Shown: positions 23,816 to 29,153 of the stretch, in pieces
Numbering within the stretch: position 1 is the stretch's first letter
Layout of the letters: each line of letters starts with the position of its first letter
Assembly: GCA_964477295.1 (NCBI GenBank)
Contig: CAYZEZ010000019.1
Coordinates: 1-29,153 of the forward strand
Source: CAYZEZ01 sp964477295
GTDB taxonomy: Bacteria > Bacteroidota > Bacteroidia > Bacteroidales > SM23-62
Direction of reading: 5' to 3'
DNA length: 29,153 nt
Translations under genes and position numbers: made by a program
Notes under the pieces: model-generated
Seen by the model: only the letters and a program-made list of their open reading frames with translations
Told to the model about the DNA's origin: nothing
Databases searched by the model: none

Positions 23816-24052
23816 AACTTACTCACTCCAACAGTCTATACATCCGTAAAAAATTTTGGAGTTTTGCTAACCATCCGGTATTTGTGCCAGCCAAGGAACC
23901 GCAGGGGAAGCGAACAGAAGATATGGGAAAGTGTTTTAACTGAATTCGGAAAATATAATGATACTGATTTCGCCTATCCCACACAGCGCTTTTATAATAA
24001 TATTACAGAAGGGAAACATGGCAATGAACCAAGACCTTCTGATAATAAATAG
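23816..24052 (+). CDS. MscS-family channel, C-terminal part after in-frame TAA
   Basis: The same frame continues with NLLTPTVYTSVKNFGVLLTI, then RYLCQPRNRRGSEQKIWESV and DFAYPTQRFYNN. These are standard C-terminal landmarks of MscS-like channels of this subgroup: the GVLLTIRYLC strand, the RRGSEQKIWE helix and the AYPTQRFY end. The TTG at 23864 is internal and not a natural start. The reconstructed channel has 310 residues including the TAA position, a normal size. It terminates with TAG, 123 bases before the convergent GH106-like gene. Confidence 0.8.
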   Translation, partial: NLLTPTVYTSVKNFGVLLTIRYLCQPRNRRGSEQKIWESVLTEFGKYNDTDFAYPTQRFYNNITEGKHGNEPRPSDNK

Positions 24053-24175
24053 AATATTCAAACGATGGATTGGCAATCCTAATATGGATTATTCCTTTAT
24101 CCGTGAATGGCTAACCTATACCTGATACTGTTCGCAGTTGCCCTTCCTGATAAGCATAAAACAGACACCCGGCAA
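24053..24175. other. short convergent intergenic region
   Basis: This lies between the convergent ends of the MscS and GH106-like genes. A small stem GGATT (24067-24071) / AATCC (24075-24079) is visible, and the end holds CACCCGGCAACTAGTACCTC, which resembles the degenerate CTCGTAC/CGCAACT strings elsewhere. No convincing bidirectional terminator is seen. Confidence 0.3.
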
Positions 24176-27100
24176 CTAGTACCTCATACCTAGTTTCAGT
24201 ACATCAAAATCTCCAAACAAACCATACCCGATCAAATCATATAATTTACCCTCCGGTTGCACCTCGGGGGCAGATTTAAAGCTCCAGGGAGTAACCAGTC
24301 CGTGCTGCGGATTGTTATGATGCGGGCCGAGAAGGTTTTTTAGCGAACCAACAACCTTGACTGTTATTTTATTCTCTCCGGAAATGAGATAGCCTGTTAT
24401 ATCCAATTCATATGGCTTATGATCTATGATCCCAGCCTCTTTCCCATTTACATCAACAACGACCAGTGATCCAGTCCACTCATCCAGCTTAACTTTATAA
24501 TTACCTGGCAGCTCTTCGATAGTGTAGTCCTTAGTGTAGCCCACTACATCATGATAAAATGGGTAGCCCTGCTTCACCCATGATCCGGTAGTTATGGCCC
24601 CTGCCGGCATTACTACCCAGCCCTTTTTTGCCGGTTCCAGCTTGAAATCGCCCAGGATAAAGACAGGTGCCAGCTCACAGTGAACCGAAAAAGGATTGGC
24701 AATAACTGAAATATTATTATCGCCATCCAAAAGCCGATCACCTATATCAAATACACCAAAACTTTCATCCAGCCAGTACTCACCCTCAACCGCATGAACT
24801 TCCGTGTCATTTACCAGCACAGTGTATAGTTCTGGCCGCTCCACCACAGCCCGGAATCCTGAATAGTCAACACCATGAACAACTTTAAAGTGAAAATCTG
24901 CCTGAAACCCGGACTGATCCGCCTTAAATGTATCCCGATCAAGTATTTCCGTTTTATACTGGGCAGATGAAACCCACGGATTATCAGGAAACCCGTGATG
25001 CTTAAAGATTTTGTCGGAAGCCGTATAAAAATAGTTTTCCTCATTTTTTATATCACCCATGGTCAGTGAACAGTAGTCCAGAACCAGCACATTTTCAGAT
25101 GCCGGAACGGCAGTGATCGGATCTGACGGTTCCACCACCGACCAATCTCCTCCTGCTGCTTTCATCTCATCCAGATCCAACTCCTTATCTGAAGCAAACA
25201 ATAACAATTCCCCTGCTTCCGGGAGATGAAACTCAACCTCCATCCTATCACCTTCATTTTTACAGGGATAGCCTGACACAACACCGGTTCCGGCATCCAG
25301 GCAGGCAAGGCTTTTACCCTTGATCCTGAAATTGCCGGCGGCTTCTTCATTCAGACTTGAATTTACCAGGAACAATAACTGCCCATCTTTTAACTGTCTT
25401 CTCATATGCAGGACCAGTCCTCCATATTTTTCAGGTTCAGTAAACTGTATACCAGGGGATTGCATTAATTCTATTTCAGCGGGTGTGATATCATTCCATG
25501 CAGTAACGCACTGGCCGCTATAATTGCCCATCATATTCGTTACCATTCCAGTTTTCACGCCATCCACATATTCCGGGGGAAGGACAAAGGATAAGATTTT
25601 CCCACCCTGCTCGAGGTATTCCTCTACCAACTGAGCAGTTGCATTTTCAATATTCTCAAGCCCCGGAGGCAAAACCAGCAGGTCATAGGATCTGTGCTTA
25701 ATCTTAATCTCGCCACCCACCACTTCAGCATTGTCCCTCATGATGTTTTCACATCCAATGTCATATTCAACCTGATACATTTCAAGATCATCAATAAAAT
25801 CTTCAAACCGTTCCCCCATTTCATCCATATGGCTGTTATTACCCGCTGGATTGTAATACATCCAGGCAGTAGTTGTCGGTTCAATCACCAGGATATGGTT
25901 GATTTGCTCTCCGGATGAAAGAGCCAGTGACAACCTTCCGTAATAATCAGCCTGGTATTTGTACCATTCCCACCAGGGAGAATGGCGCGAAAAGGTTTGC
26001 GGGAAATCGTGTTTGCGGTCACCCATAATGGTCATATAGGAAAGGTGCTGGTTCATAAAGTTCACTCCCAGTACATATTCCCAATCACCATTTCTTTTCA
26101 TATCCTCGAAGGTGAGTTCATGTCCTGAAGCACCATATGTTTCACTCAGTGTCCGCACACGGTTGAACTGGTTGGCCACACTGCTCAGCTCTTTCACCGC
26201 CCGGGCATTCCCAAACTGGTCGGGACGTTCCTCCCAGGTATTGAAAAGCATATCTATTGCCGGCATCTGGTGCCAGGCATACATCGCCATGTTATCCCCT
26301 CCATGATGTGGACTGGGCCAGCCATGCTCCCAGTAATGTCCTGTCCATTTGAGTCCTTTCTCCTCCGTATATTCATTCCATGGTTTCGACCAGCGGTCGA
26401 TGAACATCTGCAACAGTGTTTCGTAATAATCGTGACGGGTCTTCATCCAGTCGCCCTCATCCTCAACCAGTGAATTCAGGTTGGTCTTCAGGTCATATCC
26501 CCATCGCTCTTCAAATACTTCAATTAAATCGCCTGTCCACCGGATTAATCCTCTTCCCCCGGCGGGGCCAATATTTGGCTCGTCGGTAAAGATACCCGGC
26601 ACAGTACCACCAAAATCCTCACCTATCCATTCCTCATAACCGGTCATTGTTGTTTCAAGGAACTTCCGGGTCACTCCAGGATGGATCAAATCTACATAAG
26701 GCATCCCGCCATAGAATTTTCCATGAGGAAAATATGCTGTGCGGTACAGGTAGAACTCACCTTCTTTGCCCATATATTCATCCATCCTCTCAGTAATATC
26801 AACCAGGTCATCACCTTCCCTGATAAATATATATTTGTACTCTGTTCCTTCTTCCGGCTCCAGCACATTCATTTTATGCTGCTCCAGCCCGGTTCCTTCA
26901 TTCCATGATTCAGGCATATCGCGTGCTACATGTCCACCGGCAAAACCACTCGGAAAGGAATTCTCGTCGTACAACCATACCTGCAATCCCAGCTTCTTAC
27001 CTTTGTCGACAGAGTATTTTACCATCTCAAACCATTCATCCGAAAGGTATTCTGTGATCAGCCCGTACCGGGGATGAATGAATACACCACCAAATCCTTT

Positions 27101-27313
27101 TGACTTATAATCGGCCAGGTCGCGGTCGATCTTTTCTTTTGTCACCTCATCATTCCAAACCCAGAATGGGAAAGTCCGGAATTCAGCAGGCGGATTATCG
27201 AAAAGCCGGTATAATTCACTAAAGGAGTTTATTCGCTCAGGCTTCTCTGAGGTTTCCACACCACATGTTGAAATTAAAAGACTAATGGTAAGTACTACAA
27301 ATAAATGTCTCAT
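24176..27313 (-). CDS. GH106-like glycoside hydrolase (putative alpha-L-rhamnosidase), exported
   Basis: The 1045-residue protein has a signal ending LLISTC, probably lipid-anchored at Cys17. The TIM-barrel region has PFWVWNDEVTKEKIDRDLAD, FGGVFIHPRYGL and VWLYDENSFPSGFAGG (about 50-135), the DEPNIG segment, TGHYWEHGWPSPHHGGDN, and SETYGASGHELTFEDMKRNG with GVNFMNQHLSYMTIMGDRKH. This is the pattern of GH106 and its neighbours, which remove alpha-L-rhamnose from pectic and other glycans. A glutamine amidotransferase-like domain and two jelly-roll domains (about 700-1040) follow, as in full-length members. It starts 40 bases after the end of the GH78-like gene, so the two are probably one operon. 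It stops at TAG. Confidence 0.83.
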   Translation of the reverse strand: MRHLFVVLTISLLISTCGVETSEKPERINSFSELYRLFDNPPAEFRTFPFWVWNDEVTKEKIDRDLADYKSKGFGGVFIHPRYGLITEYLSDEWFEMVKYSVDKGKKLGLQVWLYDENSFPSGFAGGHVARDMPESWNEGTGLEQHKMNVLEPEEGTEYKYIFIREGDDLVDITERMDEYMGKEGEFYLYRTAYFPHGKFYGGMPYVDLIHPGVTRKFLETTMTGYEEWIGEDFGGTVPGIFTDEPNIGPAGGRGLIRWTGDLIEVFEERWGYDLKTNLNSLVEDEGDWMKTRHDYYETLLQMFIDRWSKPWNEYTEEKGLKWTGHYWEHGWPSPHHGGDNMAMYAWHQMPAIDMLFNTWEERPDQFGNARAVKELSSVANQFNRVRTLSETYGASGHELTFEDMKRNGDWEYVLGVNFMNQHLSYMTIMGDRKHDFPQTFSRHSPWWEWYKYQADYYGRLSLALSSGEQINHILVIEPTTTAWMYYNPAGNNSHMDEMGERFEDFIDDLEMYQVEYDIGCENIMRDNAEVVGGEIKIKHRSYDLLVLPPGLENIENATAQLVEEYLEQGGKILSFVLPPEYVDGVKTGMVTNMMGNYSGQCVTAWNDITPAEIELMQSPGIQFTEPEKYGGLVLHMRRQLKDGQLLFLVNSSLNEEAAGNFRIKGKSLACLDAGTGVVSGYPCKNEGDRMEVEFHLPEAGELLLFASDKELDLDEMKAAGGDWSVVEPSDPITAVPASENVLVLDYCSLTMGDIKNEENYFYTASDKIFKHHGFPDNPWVSSAQYKTEILDRDTFKADQSGFQADFHFKVVHGVDYSGFRAVVERPELYTVLVNDTEVHAVEGEYWLDESFGVFDIGDRLLDGDNNISVIANPFSVHCELAPVFILGDFKLEPAKKGWVVMPAGAITTGSWVKQGYPFYHDVVGYTKDYTIEELPGNYKVKLDEWTGSLVVVDVNGKEAGIIDHKPYELDITGYLISGENKITVKVVGSLKNLLGPHHNNPQHGLVTPWSFKSAPEVQPEGKLYDLIGYGLFGDFDVLKLGMRY

Positions 27314-27341
27314 GATTTATATGATTAATTATTATTTTTCC

Positions 27342-27368
27342 GTCATCCTGCAATTAATTCAGGATGAC
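27342..27368. repeat. REP-like hairpin overlapping the GH78-like stop codon
   Basis: GTCATCCTG (27342-27350) pairs with CAGGATGAC (27360-27368) around CAATTAATT. This is almost the same palindrome as at 774-803. On the minus strand its arm encodes the last residues of the GH78-like enzyme (VILN) and its loop holds the TAA. It lies between the two rhamnosidase-type genes and could stabilise the upstream message or tune expression of the GH106-like gene. Confidence 0.55.
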
Positions 27369-29153
27369 CAACTCCAGTTCCGCCAACCTGCCTTTAGGTT
27401 CCACCCTCCATTCTACCCCATCCGGAACTTTACAACTTAAATATAATGTATCCCTGTCAATTCTCCATTCAACATGAACAATACCTCTGGGATGAGGGAC
27501 ATCCCCTCTGGCCCAGTCGACCGACTCTGCCAGTGGTGATATGATCAATGTATCGGGATGGGTTAGCTCCGGCCATCCCATGTCTACTCCCAGGATATGG
27601 CGCGACATGTAATATGTTGGTCCCCCGCTCCAGGCATGACTCAGGGTTCCCTGACCGTTGCCATCAGAACCATCCCCGAAATTCTCCCATGCCGTATCGT
27701 CGTATTTCAATACCATCGGGCTCCAGTACTTCCTGATAAAATCTTCTGCAATCCCGGCCTCTCCTATTTTCCCCAGGGCAGACAATAAATAAAAACCTCC
27801 ATAAGGAGTCGCCAGCCTTTGCCGGTCGACATCTCCTATATCAGAAAGGGTATGCTCAAAAAACGGAACCAGGTCCTGGTTTCTTTCAATAGTGGTTTGT
27901 CCGAACAGAACAGGCCAGGCAGATGAAATGGGATAATGGTGAGAGATTATTTCACCCTTCTTAAATCCATCATGGAATGCATTTATATTTTTATCCCAGT
28001 TGGTTGTGTTGATCACCTCCTTCAGATCGGCTGCTGCATTGGAAAACATAACCATATCCTCCTGCTTGTCAAGCAATTCTGCCAGGTAAGCCATGGATTT
28101 AAAACTTGCAGCTATCAGGGATTGCACAGCTGTCAGCTCGGCATTTCTATCTATCCGGGTCCATTCGATAAAAGCCCTCCTATGATCGTACCGGCCGGTA
28201 TTGTTTTTATTCTGTAGAATGGTCTCCATCATGTTCCTGTATCCCTCATAATACTTCCGGGCATAATCCAGGTCACCCGTGCGATTTACGCTCCAGGCAA
28301 AAAACTGAAGGGTAATCAGCGGAAAATCGATCATATGATTTACACTTTCATGGCTGGCTCCCATATCAGGGTACATCAGGTCGACATACATATCGGCAAA
28401 CACCATAACGCATCGCTTAATCAGCCTGGAATCGCCGCTGGTGGCCAGGGTGATGGCATATTCCGGGAGAGCATCACCGGCATATAATCCCCTCTCCCGG
28501 AAAGGAGTATCGATGTAAGAGTCCTCTGAACAAATCCGAAGGGTCCTCCACCCCATCTCCCATATGCGGTTAAACATGGGATCGGAACATTCAAACGACC
28601 CGGTTTTTTCGAATGGATAGACCTGGCTGATCATCCCTACCCTGTTGATCCTGACTGGTCCTGAATTATTCTTAATATTTACCTGGAGGAATTTTGCACC
28701 ATAGGGCTTAAAAGTTTCCAGCCGTGATAATCCCCCGGAAGATATATGCCGGGTGGCTGTAAAAATGCCTGCGCGTTTCAAAATCCAGGGACGGTTTCCG
28801 ATCAGGTCTTCTGTAAAACCAACATCGATAATGGTCCCTTCCGGGGCATTATAATCGACGAAAATTCTTCCGAGGGTTTTTCCTCCCATATCATAAACAA
28901 GGGCTGAACCGCCGGTATGATTAATTGTTATTTGAGTGTCTCCTGAAGGAGTCACAGGATTGTTCAAATCAACACCTGTTGAATCAGCATTTCGGAAATA
29001 ATCCAGGGGTTTATCGAAGTAACTCCATGCAATTTCCCAGGCAGGATTCCCTGCCGGCTCACCCCTTTTTTGCCCCACCCATCCGGCAGATAATTCAGGC
29101 AGGTCACCGGGTGATTTAAAGGGCAAAGGAATATCAAGAACAGACGGTTCTTC
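27354..29153 (-). CDS. GH78-like alpha-L-rhamnosidase, 5' end cut by window
   Basis: The minus-strand frame is open to the last base of the window, with EEPSVLDIPL before LPFKSPGDLPE, so the N terminus is missing. About 600 residues remain. A jelly-roll domain has TLGRIFVDYNAPEGTIIDVG and the strand FKPYGAKFLQVNI. It is followed by FECSDPMFNRIWEMGWRTLRI, where a GH78 (alpha/alpha)6 barrel begins. The acid-containing loop is DSYIDTPFRERGLYAGDA, the usual D.P.RER. The late WENFGDGSDGNGQGTLSHAWSG segment and a C-terminal beta domain (DWARGDVPHPRGIVHVEWRI) complete the pattern. GH78 removes alpha-L-rhamnose; the pairing with the GH106-like gene suggests a rhamnose-rich substrate such as rhamnogalacturonan or ulvan. 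Confidence 0.85.
   Translation of the reverse strand, partial: EEPSVLDIPLPFKSPGDLPELSAGWVGQKRGEPAGNPAWEIAWSYFDKPLDYFRNADSTGVDLNNPVTPSGDTQITINHTGGSALVYDMGGKTLGRIFVDYNAPEGTIIDVGFTEDLIGNRPWILKRAGIFTATRHISSGGLSRLETFKPYGAKFLQVNIKNNSGPVRINRVGMISQVYPFEKTGSFECSDPMFNRIWEMGWRTLRICSEDSYIDTPFRERGLYAGDALPEYAITLATSGDSRLIKRCVMVFADMYVDLMYPDMGASHESVNHMIDFPLITLQFFAWSVNRTGDLDYARKYYEGYRNMMETILQNKNNTGRYDHRRAFIEWTRIDRNAELTAVQSLIAASFKSMAYLAELLDKQEDMVMFSNAAADLKEVINTTNWDKNINAFHDGFKKGEIISHHYPISSAWPVLFGQTTIERNQDLVPFFEHTLSDIGDVDRQRLATPYGGFYLLSALGKIGEAGIAEDFIRKYWSPMVLKYDDTAWENFGDGSDGNGQGTLSHAWSGGPTYYMSRHILGVDMGWPELTHPDTLIISPLAESVDWARGDVPHPRGIVHVEWRIDRDTLYLSCKVPDGVEWRVEPKGRLAELELVILN

Noticed and set aside
23864..24052. 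A small separate gene after the MscS channel.
   Set aside because: The frame and family sequence connect it directly to the channel gene; the TTG at 23864 is internal.
1..29153. General reassignment of TAA as a sense codon in this genome.
   Set aside because: Many genes end at TAA at the natural family C terminus and are followed by non-coding sequence (for example 672, 3364, 4978, 11938, 18251, 21376, 22883), so TAA works as a stop here.
1..29153. A polysaccharide utilisation locus with SusC/SusD transporters.
   Set aside because: No TonB-dependent receptor or SusD-like gene and no hybrid two-component or anti-sigma regulator is present in the window.

Overview
The window looks like a chromosomal segment of a Bacteroidota member (Bacteroidales or Marinilabiliales-like, probably an environmental polysaccharide degrader). 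The reasons are the A-rich leaders without clear Shine-Dalgarno sites, a TAnnTTTG-type promoter in front of a small RRM protein gene, many secreted or lipoprotein glycoside hydrolases, and a sulfatase. This placement is inference; no rRNA, tRNA, CRISPR array or insertion sequence was seen.

Layout. (1) 1-5794 is a mixed block: the tail of a small membrane protein, an RRM RNA-binding protein, a LarA-like protein (minus strand), an orphan with a nuclease-like motif, a DUF5684 membrane protein, a frameshifted zinc-ribbon gene, a class C beta-lactamase-fold lipoprotein and a creatininase-family amidohydrolase. (2) 6030-13099 is a same-strand secreted carbohydrate block: GH172 (DUF2961), a secreted metallo-beta-lactamase-fold hydrolase, a second and larger GH172, a Tat-exported GH51-like furanosidase and an alpha/beta-hydrolase lipoprotein. 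GH172 and GH51 both act on furanosides, so an arabinan- or fructan-like target is likely. (3) 13131-18251 holds a kinase plus class III aminotransferase-fold phospho-lyase fusion, a secreted C69 peptidase and an unrecognised lipoprotein. (4) 18300-24052 holds an FkbM methyltransferase, an unusual nested hairpin, a MacB-type ABC exporter pair, a sulfatase lipoprotein and an MscS-type channel. (5) 24176-29153 (minus strand) holds two tandem rhamnosidase-type enzymes, GH106-like and GH78-like; the latter runs off the end of the window.

The most striking feature is that three otherwise intact genes (the large GH172, the kinase/phospho-lyase fusion and the MscS channel) are each cut by exactly one in-frame TAA. 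In all three the reading frame, family motifs and coding character continue straight through, and the missing residue is probably tyrosine (TAT or TAC changed to TAA). TAA also serves as the normal terminator of many genes here, so this is not a simple genetic code change. It could be tyrosine-specific readthrough, clustered pseudogenisation or a systematic sequence error. A fourth gene (zinc ribbon) lacks one base.

There is also a family of REP-like palindromes built on GTCATCCTGA/TCAGGATGAC, and several intergenic strings made of degenerate CTCGTAC/CTCGCAAC-like units.
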